Shown piece after piece: positions 26,133-37,202 of a stretch of DNA of 64,000 nt; the stretch's first letter is position 1, and each line of letters begins with the position of its first letter. This DNA comes from Wenzhouxiangella limi (GTDB taxonomy: Bacteria; Pseudomonadota; Gammaproteobacteria; Xanthomonadales; Wenzhouxiangellaceae): assembly GCF_010499265.1 (NCBI RefSeq), contig NZ_JAAGSC010000044.1, positions 31,266 to 95,265 of the forward strand, read 5' to 3'. The notes beneath the pieces are model-generated. The model saw only the letters and a list, made by a program, of their open reading frames with translations, made no database searches and had not been told where the DNA came from. The translations under genes and the position numbers were made by a program.

Positions 26133-29100
26133 GCGCCGAGGCCGGAGGCAGCGACGCCGGTCGTAACGGCGTGATTGGCTGGGTGATCGCCAACCCGGTC
26201 GCGGCCAACCTGGTGATGCTGGTCTTTCTCATCGGCGGCCTGCTGTCGCTCTCTCGCGTGCAGCAGGAGGTGTTTCCGGAAGCCGTGCTCGATGTGGTGC
26301 GCGTGACCGTGCCCTATCCCGGCGGCACGCCGGAAGAGGTGGAGGAGGGCATCGTGCTGGCCGTGGAGGAGGCCATGCGCGGCGTTGACGGCATCGATGA
26401 AATCCGTTCGGTCGCGCGCGAGGGCCAGGGCCAGGTGAGCGCGGAGCTCGCGCGCGGGGCGTCGGTCAACGAAGCGCGCAACGACATCGAAAGCGCGGTC
26501 AACCGGATTACGTCGTTTCCGGAAAACGCCGAGCAGCCGATCATCAGCGCACCGACCAATCGCCGCCAGGTGCTGTCGCTGATCCTGTACGGCGAGGTCG
26601 GTCGGCAGACCCTGCGGGCAACCGCCGAGCAGGCCAGGCGCGATCTGTTGCGCGACCCGCGGCTTGCCCAGGTCGAGCTGGCCGGTCTGCCGCAGCCCGA
26701 GATCGCCGTCGAGGTCGAGCAGGCGGTGTTGCGCGAGTTCGGCCTGACCCGATCGGAGCTGGCGCGGCGCATCGACCAGGCCTCGGTCGAGCTCCCGGCC
26801 GGCGATCTCGAGACCGCGACCGGCGATTACCTGCTGCGCATCATGGAGCGACGCGAGCGCGGCGAAGCCTTCGCCGACATCACCATCATCGCCCGCCCGG
26901 ACGGCACGCGCATCACCCTCGGCGAGATTGCCGAGGTCGTCGACGGGTTTCGTGAAACCGGCCAGGCCACCTTGTTCAACGGCCGCGAGGCGGTGCGCCT
27001 GGAAGTCTATCGAAGCAGCGCGCATTCGCCGCTGGAGGGCTCGCGCGCGGTCCATGAGTACGTCGAGCGAATGCGCCGGGAATGGCCGTCGACGCTCAAG
27101 CTGCACATCTGGGACGACGCGTCGATCATTTTCAAGGATCGGATTGATCTGCTGGTCGAAAACGGCCTGCTGGGGCTGCTGCTCGTGCTGCTGATCCTGA
27201 CCCTGTTCCTGCGCCCCAGGCTCTCGTTCTGGGTCACGGTGGGACTGGCCGTGGCGCTGCTCGGCTCGTTCCTGTTCATGCCCTTGCTCGGTGTGTCGAT
27301 CAACATGATTTCGCTGTTTGCCTTCATCCTGGTGCTCGGCGTCGTGGTCGATGATGCCATTGTCGTCGGCGAGGCCTCGTTTCACTACCTGCAGGGCGGC
27401 GACAGCGCGCCCCGGGCCGCCCTGAAAGGCACGCGCGAGGTGCTCAAGCCGGTGGTGTTTGCGGTCCTGACCACGATCGTGGCGTTCGTGCCGCTGCTGT
27501 TTCTGCCCGGGGTGCTCGGCGAATTCTTCCGCGTCATCCCGCTGATCGTGATTCCGATCCTGCTGCTTTCGCTGATGGAGTCATTCCTGGTGCTGCCGGC
27601 TCATCTGGCGCACATGCGAACCGAGGAGCGCCGGCCCTGGCTGCGGCGGGCGGCGCGCTGGCAGCAGTCGTTTTCCGAGCGCTTCGAGTCTTTGGTCGAG
27701 GGCTATTTCAGGCCGTTTGTCGGCGGCGTGGTCAGGTGGCGCTATTTCACCATCGTGGCCGGTTTCGCCCTGCTGCTGATCGCCATCGGCTATGTCGCCA
27801 GCGGACGGATCGCGTTCCGGTTCATGCCCGAGATCGAGTCCGATATCGTCACCGCCAACATCCAGCTGCCGGTCGGTGCCCCGGTCGAAGAGACCCGGCG
27901 GGTCGCGCGCCGCGTCGTCGACGCCATCGATCGGCTGCAGGAGCAGGCCTTCGACGCGCCGGTGGTCGAGGGGGTTCTGGCGACCATCGGTTCGCAGGAC
28001 GCGGCCCGCGAGCGCGGGCTTGCCCAGGCCGCCGACAGCGCCCGCCACCTGGCGGCCGTGGCGGTTTCACTGGTGCCCGCCGGTCAGCGCGAGGTCTCGG
28101 CCGCCGATGTCGTGCGCGGCTGGCAAGACCAGATCGGTGAGGTGGCCGGCGTCGACAAGCTCTCGTTTGCCTACCGGGCCGGTCCGGGGCAGGGGCCGGA
28201 TATCGCCTTCCGCCTGGCCCACGAAGACCTCGGGGTGTTGCGCGAAGCGGCCGCGGAATTTGCCCGGGCCATCGGTGGCTACGCCGGGGTATCGCAGATC
28301 GACGACGGCTTCGTCCCGGGCAAACCCCAGATCGAGCTGCGCCTCAAGCCGGCGGCGCGGGCGCTGGGCGTGACCGAGCTGGACCTGGCGCGCCAGGTGC
28401 GCGGCGCGTTCTTCGGCCAGGAAGCGTTGCGCACCCAGCGCGGCACCGACGAGCTGCGCGTCTACGTGCGACGGGCCCCGGACGATCGCCGCCAGGTCGG
28501 CGATCTGCTCGACAAGATCATCCTGACCCCGGGCGGCGGCGAAATCCCGCTGCGCGAAGCGGCCGAAGTTGAGTACAGCCGTTCGCGCACCGTCATCGAG
28601 CGCGAGCAGGGTCAGCGGGTGGTCAATGTCACCGCGCGCGTCGACCGCGCCGTCACCTCGGCCGGCAAGGTCAACGCCGGTCTGCGGGAAAACGAGATTC
28701 CCGAGCTGCAGCAGCGCTTTGCCGGATTGCGCTTCGATGTCTCCGGCGTTCAGCAGGATCAGCGCGAATCGCTGCAGGCGCTGGCCTACGGCATGGTCCT
28801 GGCGGTGATCGTCATGTACGGTCTGCTGGCGGTGGTGTTTTCCAGCTACGCGCAGCCGGTGCTCATTTTGCTGGCGGTGCCCTTCGGCTTTCTCGGCGCG
28901 CTGCTGGGGCATCTGCTCATGGGCTTTGATCTCAGCCTGATCAGCATGTTCGGCCTGGTGGCGCTGGCCGGGGTGGTGGTCAACGACTCATTGATCCTGA
29001 TCGTGACCATCAACCAGCGCTGCTCAGAGGGTCAGTCCATTCGCCAGGCCGTCATCGACGGCACCCTGCGCCGCTTTCGGCCCGTGCTGCTGACCTCGCT

Positions 29101-29302
29101 GACGACGTTCTTCGGGCTGGCGCCGATGATCTTCGAAACCTCGCTCCAGGCCCGGTTTCTGATCCCGATGGCGCTGAGCCTGGGCTTCGGGATTCTGTTC
29201 GTCACCGTGATTGCGCTGATCATGGTGCCGGCGCTGTACTGCGCGCTGGAGGACGCGCGGGCGTGGTGGAGCGGGACGGGCGCCGACCACCAGCGCGCCT
29301 GA
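26129..29302 (+). CDS. RND family efflux permease
   Basis: The 1057-residue protein is full length for an AcrB/HAE-type inner-membrane pump, with two groups of about six membrane helices and two large periplasmic loops. The proton-relay aspartates are in helix 4 (LGVVVDDAIVVGE). Other family features are the GGTPEEVEEGIVLAVEEAMRG strand, NRITSFPE and VVNDSLILIVTINQRC. It has a clear ATGA overlap with the adaptor. The substrate range cannot be deduced; a metal specificity like CusA is not indicated because the Met-rich relay residues are not obvious. The FtsH gene converges 20 bases downstream. Confidence 0.93.
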   Translation: MSAEAGGSDAGRNGVIGWVIANPVAANLVMLVFLIGGLLSLSRVQQEVFPEAVLDVVRVTVPYPGGTPEEVEEGIVLAVEEAMRGVDGIDEIRSVAREGQGQVSAELARGASVNEARNDIESAVNRITSFPENAEQPIISAPTNRRQVLSLILYGEVGRQTLRATAEQARRDLLRDPRLAQVELAGLPQPEIAVEVEQAVLREFGLTRSELARRIDQASVELPAGDLETATGDYLLRIMERRERGEAFADITIIARPDGTRITLGEIAEVVDGFRETGQATLFNGREAVRLEVYRSSAHSPLEGSRAVHEYVERMRREWPSTLKLHIWDDASIIFKDRIDLLVENGLLGLLLVLLILTLFLRPRLSFWVTVGLAVALLGSFLFMPLLGVSINMISLFAFILVLGVVVDDAIVVGEASFHYLQGGDSAPRAALKGTREVLKPVVFAVLTTIVAFVPLLFLPGVLGEFFRVIPLIVIPILLLSLMESFLVLPAHLAHMRTEERRPWLRRAARWQQSFSERFESLVEGYFRPFVGGVVRWRYFTIVAGFALLLIAIGYVASGRIAFRFMPEIESDIVTANIQLPVGAPVEETRRVARRVVDAIDRLQEQAFDAPVVEGVLATIGSQDAARERGLAQAADSARHLAAVAVSLVPAGQREVSAADVVRGWQDQIGEVAGVDKLSFAYRAGPGQGPDIAFRLAHEDLGVLREAAAEFARAIGGYAGVSQIDDGFVPGKPQIELRLKPAARALGVTELDLARQVRGAFFGQEALRTQRGTDELRVYVRRAPDDRRQVGDLLDKIILTPGGGEIPLREAAEVEYSRSRTVIEREQGQRVVNVTARVDRAVTSAGKVNAGLRENEIPELQQRFAGLRFDVSGVQQDQRESLQALAYGMVLAVIVMYGLLAVVFSSYAQPVLILLAVPFGFLGALLGHLLMGFDLSLISMFGLVALAGVVVNDSLILIVTINQRCSEGQSIRQAVIDGTLRRFRPVLLTSLTTFFGLAPMIFETSLQARFLIPMALSLGFGILFVTVIALIMVPALYCALEDARAWWSGTGADHQRA

Positions 29303-29322
29303 GCGGCCGGCCCGCGCTGGCC

Positions 29323-31227
<1,905 letters not shown>

Positions 31228-31377
31228 CAGGCATGGCGTTCAGTGCGGATTGGATTTCATGGTATCGAGTCTGGACGCGCCCTTCCCGCTAAGTGCCCAG
31301 ATTCAGACGATTGCGCCACAGGCGGGCGCCCATCGGCATCGTCGCGAAGCGATTTCGCTAGACGGCGGCCGCGAAGC

Positions 31378-33372
31378 TCAACCCTTGAGCGGGTGCTCGT
31401 CGGGCAGGGCTTCGCGGTCGCTTTGTGTCAGCGGCTCGACGGCGGAGGTTTCGTCGAACCAGATGTATTCGTCGAACTGCTCGGGCAGTACCGACTGGAA
31501 GTAATGACTGATGCGTTCGGTCTCGGGCCGGTAGATCACGCCGATGGCGCGCTCCAGGCGCGGCGTGGCCAGGGCCTCGCGCAGGTCATCGTCGCCGCGC
31601 AGCGGCAGGGTGAATCGGCGCACCCCGCTTTGGTGGCAGATCTGCTCGTAGCTGTCGCTGTGCGAGGGCCGAACCTTCATGACCTGCATCGGCTCGTCCC
31701 AGTTCGAGGCCGCCGCCACGGTGCCGTGATCGGTCCCGAAACCGATCAGGTAGGCCTCGTCTCCCCAGGCTTCCCGGGCCAGGTGGCCGATATTGGTCTC
31801 GCCGCGCAAGCCCATTTCGGTGGCCGCGGCGTTGCCGACATGGCTGTTGTGCGCCCACACCACGGCGCGGACGTTTTCGCCGCGGTGCCGCATGACGGCT
31901 TGCAGGGTCATGAACATGTGCTTGTCGCGCAGGTTCCATGACTCTCTCGAGCCGTGATACATGACCCGGTAGTAGCGCTCGGCGCTTTGCACGACGCGCG
32001 CGTTCTGCTCGGAGTCGAACAGCGCCTCGCCGTCGGCCGTGCGGTAGTCCATGCGCCTGGCCAGCAGATCGCGTAGGGTGGCGACGACCTCGTCTTCGCA
32101 GTCCTCGCGCTGGCCGGTAACGGTGGCGCGTCCGTAGGTGGCCGGCTCCTTCTCCCACGGCGAAAAGCAGCCATAGCGCTGGCGCGCGCGGTCGGCGGCC
32201 GCCGGGTCGACGCGATCCAGGTACTCCAGCACGGTCTGGATCGAGTTGTACAGGCTGTAAAGGTCCAGTCCGTGAATGCTGGTCCGGCGCTCGGGATCGG
32301 ACAGGCCACGATTGTGCGCGCTCAGCCAGTCGACGAATTCCAGCATCTCCCGGTTTCGCCACATCCACCTCGGAAAACGCCCGAATGGGGCCTCGGGCAG
32401 TGGCGGTCCCTCCCAGCCGCGCGCCCAGCGATCGAGCATGCTGGTATCGGGCCAGTCGGCCTCGATGCCGACCACGTTGAAATCAGCCTGCTCGATCAGA
32501 GCGCGGGTGATGCGGGCGCGCATCCGGTAGAACTCCGAGGTGCCGTGACTGGCCTCGCCGATCATCACCACGCGCGCCTTGCGGGCGCGCTCGACGATGG
32601 CCTCGACGTCGGCTGAGTCGATGCCGTCGAACGGCTCGCAGGCTTCGGCCACGCGGCTGGAAAGGCGCTGGCGCTTGAGCGAGAATTTCGGCCCGCGCGG
32701 TGGCTTCGGCGGCTCCGGCGCGCCGGCCTGCCAGCCTTCGCTGCCGACCAGCGGTACGAACTGGACCCGCCCCAGCGAATCCTGGCGATACTCGTGGTCG
32801 TCGATTTTCCGCACCCGCAGCAGCTCCTGGCTGCGGGTGCGGTCGCCCACCGGAATGACCATGCGGCCACCGACGGCGAGCTGCTCGAGCAGCGTCGGCG
32901 GTACGTCCGGACCGCCGGCCGAAACCAGGATGGCGTCGAACGGGGCCTGCGACGGCCAGCCGCGGGTGCCGTCGCCCTGGGTGACCTCGACGTTGTCGTA
33001 GCCCAGCGCCGCCATGCGCTCGGCCGCCAGGTGGGCCAGTTCATCGTGGTATTCGATCGCGTAAACCCCGGCGGCGATGCGGCTCAGGACCGCGGCGGCA
33101 TAGCCCGAGCCGGCACCGACTTCGAGCACGCGATCGGTGGCCTCGAGTTCCAGCGCTTCGGCCATCAGCGCCACGATGTAGGGTTGCGAGATGGTCTGGC
33201 CGGCTTCGATCGGCAACGGCCCGTCGCGATAGCTCAAATCGCGGTGGCGCCTGGGCACGAAGCGCTCGCGCGGCACCGCGCGCATGGCGTCGAGCACGCG
33301 CTCGTCGCGGATGCTCCGCTCGCGGAGCTGGCGTTGCACCATCTCTTCGCGCTGCTGATTGAAGCTGCTCAT
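31378..33372 (-). CDS. Protein-L-isoaspartate O-methyltransferase fused to erythromycin-esterase domain
   Basis: The ATG at 33372 has AGGAG just upstream and gives a 664-residue protein with two domains. The first (about 1-215) is a PCMT methyltransferase: the SAM site VLEVGAGSGY (82-91), GQTISQPYIVALM, and GTRGWPSQAPFDAILVSAG. The second (about 245-655) is an erythromycin-esterase-like domain with the catalytic set GEASHG (Glu273, His276), the glutamate in GIEADWPD (Glu304) and WAHNSHVGN (His508, His511). A Pro-rich linker joins them. PCMT repairs isoaspartyl residues by methyl esterification. The esterase domain may hydrolyse small esters or the methyl ester, but its substrate is unknown. 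It has an ATGA overlap with the gene upstream. Confidence 0.9.
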   Translation of the reverse strand: MSSFNQQREEMVQRQLRERSIRDERVLDAMRAVPRERFVPRRHRDLSYRDGPLPIEAGQTISQPYIVALMAEALELEATDRVLEVGAGSGYAAAVLSRIAAGVYAIEYHDELAHLAAERMAALGYDNVEVTQGDGTRGWPSQAPFDAILVSAGGPDVPPTLLEQLAVGGRMVIPVGDRTRSQELLRVRKIDDHEYRQDSLGRVQFVPLVGSEGWQAGAPEPPKPPRGPKFSLKRQRLSSRVAEACEPFDGIDSADVEAIVERARKARVVMIGEASHGTSEFYRMRARITRALIEQADFNVVGIEADWPDTSMLDRWARGWEGPPLPEAPFGRFPRWMWRNREMLEFVDWLSAHNRGLSDPERRTSIHGLDLYSLYNSIQTVLEYLDRVDPAAADRARQRYGCFSPWEKEPATYGRATVTGQREDCEDEVVATLRDLLARRMDYRTADGEALFDSEQNARVVQSAERYYRVMYHGSRESWNLRDKHMFMTLQAVMRHRGENVRAVVWAHNSHVGNAAATEMGLRGETNIGHLAREAWGDEAYLIGFGTDHGTVAAASNWDEPMQVMKVRPSHSDSYEQICHQSGVRRFTLPLRGDDDLREALATPRLERAIGVIYRPETERISHYFQSVLPEQFDEYIWFDETSAVEPLTQSDREALPDEHPLKG

Positions 33373-34556
33373 GAAGAAGTCTCCTGTTGCGATTGGCGGC
33401 CCGGCGCGGGGCCCAGATAGCCGGCCGGCGCCAGGCAGGCGGCCAGCATGACGTCGTTGATGTCGCGGTGGTCGGTCCACGACGGAACCGCCCGGTTGGC
33501 GGGATCCAGCCAGGTCTGCTCGATCTCGTCGGCCAGCGAAAGCCGGCCCGAAATGCGCGTCAGCAACGCGCCCAGCCGGGCCGGGCCGGCGCTGTCGGAA
33601 GCCGACAGGCATTGGTTCAGCTGTTGGGCGGCGCGCAATCCCGTGGCCAGGCCCAGTTCGCGGAAGCCCAGGCGGTAGCGGGGCGCTGCGGCGAACTGAC
33701 GCTGGCCGACCAACTGGTCCAGCCCCGGCGCGGCGGCATCGATCAGTTCCGGAATCCGGGCCGATACGGTCGGCTCGGCATCGGGCCCGATCCGGAACAG
33801 CTGCCAGGCATCGACCAGCAGGCCGCCGATGCCCAGCGGGTCGGCGGTGGCCAGGTCGCGGCGGGCGAAAATCTCCCGATAGACCGAGGCGCAGCGGCGC
33901 AAGTCGCTTCGTTCATCCTCGTCGCCGTGGTCTGATGCCAGCAGGATCTGCGTCAGCACCCAGCCGTCCAGCGGGTCGTGGTGGCCCATCGACGGAACCA
34001 GCGGACGGTCCAGGTCGACGCTCATTTTCCAGACCATGCGCGGGGTGGCGCCGCCCGGCGGTTGGTGCACGAACGCGGCAAACGCGGTCAGCGCCAGATC
34101 TACGGCCCAGCGGTGGTAGTGCCGCTCGCCCGTGGTCTCGGCCATCCGCTCCAGGGCGTGCATCCAGCGGGTCAGGTAGTGGAAATACTGACCGTCGCGG
34201 TCCCACTCGCGGCGCTCGTCGAACGCCTCCCCCGGCTCGCGCTCGGGCTGCTGCTTGCCGATGCGAAGCCCTGCCCCGGTCGGGGAGGCGGCGTATTCTT
34301 GCTCGCTCCTGGCCCCCAACCGGCCGCTGCGCGGGTCGTTGTCGGCGTAGGCCCCGAGCACGTCGTGGACCTGGTCGACCAGCGCCCGAGCCCGGACGAG
34401 GAATTTATCGTCAGCGTGCTCAAGATGAAGCGACAGATAAGTGCAGACCGCGAAAGCGTCGGTCCAGAGGTATCTGCGCGGTGCAGAGGCGCCCGTGAGG
34501 CCGGTGCGCTCGGCAAAGACTTCGAGCAATCGTTCGACTTGTTCCAGGCGGTCCAT
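33369..34556 (-). CDS. Unknown alpha-helical protein coupled to the PCMT-esterase fusion
   Basis: From ATG 34556 this is a 395-residue cytoplasmic protein of mostly helical character with aromatic and His-rich loops: YLWTDAFAVCTYLSLH, DGQYFHYLTRWMHALERM, YHRWAVDLALTAFAAFVHQP and SMGHHDPLDGWVLTQILL. The repeated helix-aromatic pattern suggests an alpha/alpha toroid like six-hairpin glycosidases. I know of no established function. The stop overlaps the ATG of the downstream PCMT-esterase fusion (ATGA), which means coupled translation and probably a shared job. A start at 34622 is also possible; 34556 has an AAGAGA upstream, so it was preferred. Confidence 0.65.
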   Translation of the reverse strand: MDRLEQVERLLEVFAERTGLTGASAPRRYLWTDAFAVCTYLSLHLEHADDKFLVRARALVDQVHDVLGAYADNDPRSGRLGARSEQEYAASPTGAGLRIGKQQPEREPGEAFDERREWDRDGQYFHYLTRWMHALERMAETTGERHYHRWAVDLALTAFAAFVHQPPGGATPRMVWKMSVDLDRPLVPSMGHHDPLDGWVLTQILLASDHGDEDERSDLRRCASVYREIFARRDLATADPLGIGGLLVDAWQLFRIGPDAEPTVSARIPELIDAAAPGLDQLVGQRQFAAAPRYRLGFRELGLATGLRAAQQLNQCLSASDSAGPARLGALLTRISGRLSLADEIEQTWLDPANRAVPSWTDHRDINDVMLAACLAPAGYLGPAPGRQSQQETSS

Positions 34557-34750
34557 GTCGAATCTCTTTTGCAGCCCGCCTGCATCGGCGGGCGAGGCGA
34601 TTTCCAGTAGGTTTTTCAGCATACGCCGACAACAGCGCGGCTGCGCCGAAATCCCGGATTTCCCCCTTTTTGCAGGTGCTTCGGCCCACCCTGGCGCGGC
34701 GATAAACCAGCCGATTCGGTCGCGTATCGGATGAATGAGAATAGAAGCAG

Positions 34751-34769
34751 GTTGCAAACTATTCGCATT
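34751..34769 (+). promoter_or_regulatory. Candidate Fur box before the haem receptor
   Basis: The 19 bases GTTGCAAACTATTCGCATT hold a perfect right half (ATTCGCATT) and a partial left half of the Fur consensus. Another left half, AATGAGAAT, lies at 34734-34742. Both sit upstream of the TonB receptor at 34886, in the 330-base region shared with the divergent gene. Iron control is inferred. Confidence 0.5.
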
Positions 34770-34885
34770 CGTATTAAAGTTCTATACGGAAACCGCTCAG
34801 CCAGTATCCTCCGCGATACCCAGCCAGGCCGACAACCCCCGCGCTGCCACGCGGCAGCGCATTCCCATCGGACTGGAGATCTTGC

Positions 34886-37006
34886 GTGTTTAAACGATCA
34901 ATCCCTGCCCTGATGCCGCTGGCGCTGGCCTGCTCGGCGCTGGCTGCCGAGGAACCCGGACCGGAGACCGCCACTGAAGGCGAGCGATCCGGCGCCGCAT
35001 CGTTCCCGGTCACCGACCTGTTCAGCCTCGACCGGATCGTGGTGACCGCAACCCGGACCGAGCGTCTTGCGTTCACCACGCCGGCCTCGGTCAGCCGCAT
35101 CTCGCGCGACGAAATCAGCCTGATACAGCCGTATGGGTTCCAGGACGTGTTCGAAGCGGTGCCCGGGGTGAGCATCTTCGGCGGTCCGCGCCGCATTGCC
35201 GAGGAACCCTCGATTCGCGGCTTTGCCGACGAGCAGGTCGTGATCCGGGTCGACGGCGGCCGCCTCAACTTCAACAAGGCTCACGGCGGCCGCTTCCTGT
35301 TCGATCCGGAACTGATCGACTCGATCGAAGTGCTGCGCGGAGCCGGTTCGGCGCTGTACGGCAGTGGTGCGCTGGGCGGGGTGTTCGTGATCGAGACCAG
35401 CACCGGGCGCAGCCGCCTCGGGGAGCAAGACGGTCTCGGCCTGCGCCTGGGCGGCGGCTACGACGACAACGGCGATCAGTGGCAGGCCAACCTGACCGCC
35501 TACGGCCAGCACGGCAGTTTCGACTGGCTGGCGGCCCTGACCCGGCGCGACGTCGGCGAGGACCTGGTCGACGGCTCCGGTAACGATATCCTGGCCACCC
35601 GCGACGAGATCGAGGCTCAGCTGCTCAAGCTGGGTTTCGAGCCCGACTCCAATCAGCGACTCGAGCTCAGCGTCGAGGGCTTCGACAACCAGGGCCTCAA
35701 TCCCACCAACAGCAACGAGGTGGCGACCGCGACCAACCTGGTCGATCGTCTGACCGAGCGTCGCCAGACCCGCTTGAGCTATCGCAACGACGACCCGGCG
35801 CTGACCTGGCTCGACCTGACCGCCACGCTCTACCGCAACGAGGTCGAGGCAACCGAATTCCGGCTCGACGACGGCCGGGTCGATGTCACCGACTTCGACA
35901 CCCGCGGCCTGGACCTGGTCAACTCGATCGATTTCGGCCGGCGCGGCGACGAGCCGCTGCGGCTGACGGTGGGTACCGAGCTTTACCGCGACCGCCAGAG
36001 CGGGCTGCGCAACGGCCAGGCCCGGCGCCAGTTTCCGGACGCCGAGGTCGACTACCAGGCTGCCTTCGCCCAGCTCGAGCTGCCGCTGGCCGGCGGCGTT
36101 GCGCTGATTCCAGGGCTGCGTTACGACGACTTCAGCTACTCGGCCGACGGCGACTTCCCCGATCGCGACGAAAGCCAGACCACGCCGCGCCTGGCCCTGG
36201 GCTGGCAGCCGGCCGATTCCACCTACTTGTGGGTGGAGTACGCCGAGGCCTTCCGCGCCCCCAGCCTGACCGAGCTGTACGCCGACGGCGTGCATTTCGT
36301 GGTGCCGCTGGGTCCGGGCCAGGTCGTGATCAACGAGTTCGTACCCACCCCGGAGCTTGAGCCGGAACAGTCCAGCCAGTTCCAGGTCGGCGCGCGCTGG
36401 CGCACCCCGCGCCTGGGCGAGAGCGATTTTTCCCTGAGCCTGGAAGCGACCGCCCACCGCAGCGACGTGGATGATTTCGTCGACCAGTTCGTGACCTTCA
36501 TCAGCGGCCCGCCCGCCTTTGACCCGATCACCCAGACGGCGGTGTTTCCCGGCATCACCAGCAACCGCAACGTCGATGCCCGGATCGAAGGCGCCGAGTT
36601 CACTGCCGAGCTGGCCCATGCGCGCGGCTACGTGCGGCTGGGGCTGACCCTGCTTGACGGCGAACGCCGCAACGGCGGTGGCGAACTGGCCAGTCTGCAG
36701 TCCGACCGCCTGACCCTGGCTGCCGGCCTGTACCTGTTCGACCGGCAGCTGCGCCTGGGCGGCGAATGGATTGCGGCCCGCGGCCGCGACGATGTGCCCG
36801 AGGGGGCGCTGACCACGCCGGGCTACGGCAAGGTCGACCTGAACGCCGCCTGGCTGCCGCGCGCCGGCGCACTGGCCGGCTTCGAGTTTCGCCTCGGCTT
36901 TGACAACCTGCTCGACAGGGACTACCGCATCCATCCCAACGCCATCGACCAGCCGGGGCGGTCGCTGCGCCTGAGCATTGCCCGGGAGTTCCAGTGGCTG
37001 AACTGA
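34886..37006 (+). CDS. TonB-dependent haem/haemoglobin-type receptor
   Basis: The 706-residue precursor has a signal peptide (about 1-20), a TonB box region DRIVVTATRTE, a plug domain (IQPYGFQDVFEAVPGVSIFGG, RGFADEQVVIRVDGGR, GSGALGGVFVIET) and a 22-strand barrel ending LSIAREFQWLN. The loop motif FRAP (456-459, EAFRAPSLTELY) is the haem-receptor hallmark; the paired NPNL motif is present as the variant TPELEPE. HemP overlaps its stop and DUF6607 follows, so this is a haem uptake operon. The start is GTG 34886 with GGAG upstream. A candidate Fur box precedes it. Confidence 0.92.
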   Translation: MFKRSIPALMPLALACSALAAEEPGPETATEGERSGAASFPVTDLFSLDRIVVTATRTERLAFTTPASVSRISRDEISLIQPYGFQDVFEAVPGVSIFGGPRRIAEEPSIRGFADEQVVIRVDGGRLNFNKAHGGRFLFDPELIDSIEVLRGAGSALYGSGALGGVFVIETSTGRSRLGEQDGLGLRLGGGYDDNGDQWQANLTAYGQHGSFDWLAALTRRDVGEDLVDGSGNDILATRDEIEAQLLKLGFEPDSNQRLELSVEGFDNQGLNPTNSNEVATATNLVDRLTERRQTRLSYRNDDPALTWLDLTATLYRNEVEATEFRLDDGRVDVTDFDTRGLDLVNSIDFGRRGDEPLRLTVGTELYRDRQSGLRNGQARRQFPDAEVDYQAAFAQLELPLAGGVALIPGLRYDDFSYSADGDFPDRDESQTTPRLALGWQPADSTYLWVEYAEAFRAPSLTELYADGVHFVVPLGPGQVVINEFVPTPELEPEQSSQFQVGARWRTPRLGESDFSLSLEATAHRSDVDDFVDQFVTFISGPPAFDPITQTAVFPGITSNRNVDARIEGAEFTAELAHARGYVRLGLTLLDGERRNGGGELASLQSDRLTLAAGLYLFDRQLRLGGEWIAARGRDDVPEGALTTPGYGKVDLNAAWLPRAGALAGFEFRLGFDNLLDRDYRIHPNAIDQPGRSLRLSIAREFQWLN

Positions 37007-37176
37007 GACCCCATCGCCGCAACGATGCGAAAGCCGACCGATCGCGGCCTGACGAAGTCGGCGAAATCGACAGCCGCATGCTGCTCGGGCGCGACGGCCG
37101 CATCCTGATCCGGCACAACGGCCACCGCTACGAACTGCGCGAAACCCGCTTCGGCAAGCTGATCCTGACCAAATGA
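36994..37176 (+). CDS. hemP: Haemin uptake protein HemP
   Basis: The 60-residue product starts at a GTG inside the end of the receptor gene (13-base overlap) after a GGGAG site. Its C-terminal half, IDSRMLLGRDGRILIRHNGH followed by YELRETRFGKLILTK, is the HemP pattern; the first 25 residues are basic and poorly conserved. HemP proteins are encoded beside haem receptors and in some bacteria act as positive regulators of haem receptor genes. The tight overlap supports cotranscription with the receptor. Confidence 0.92.
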   Translation: MAELRPHRRNDAKADRSRPDEVGEIDSRMLLGRDGRILIRHNGHRYELRETRFGKLILTK

Positions 37177-37202
37177 CCGACCGACCCAGAAGGAGAGTAT
37201 CC

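Noticed and set aside
31378-33372. Macrolide resistance gene
   Set aside because: The erythromycin-esterase-like domain is fused to a protein repair methyltransferase and stands outside any resistance element, so resistance is not supported.
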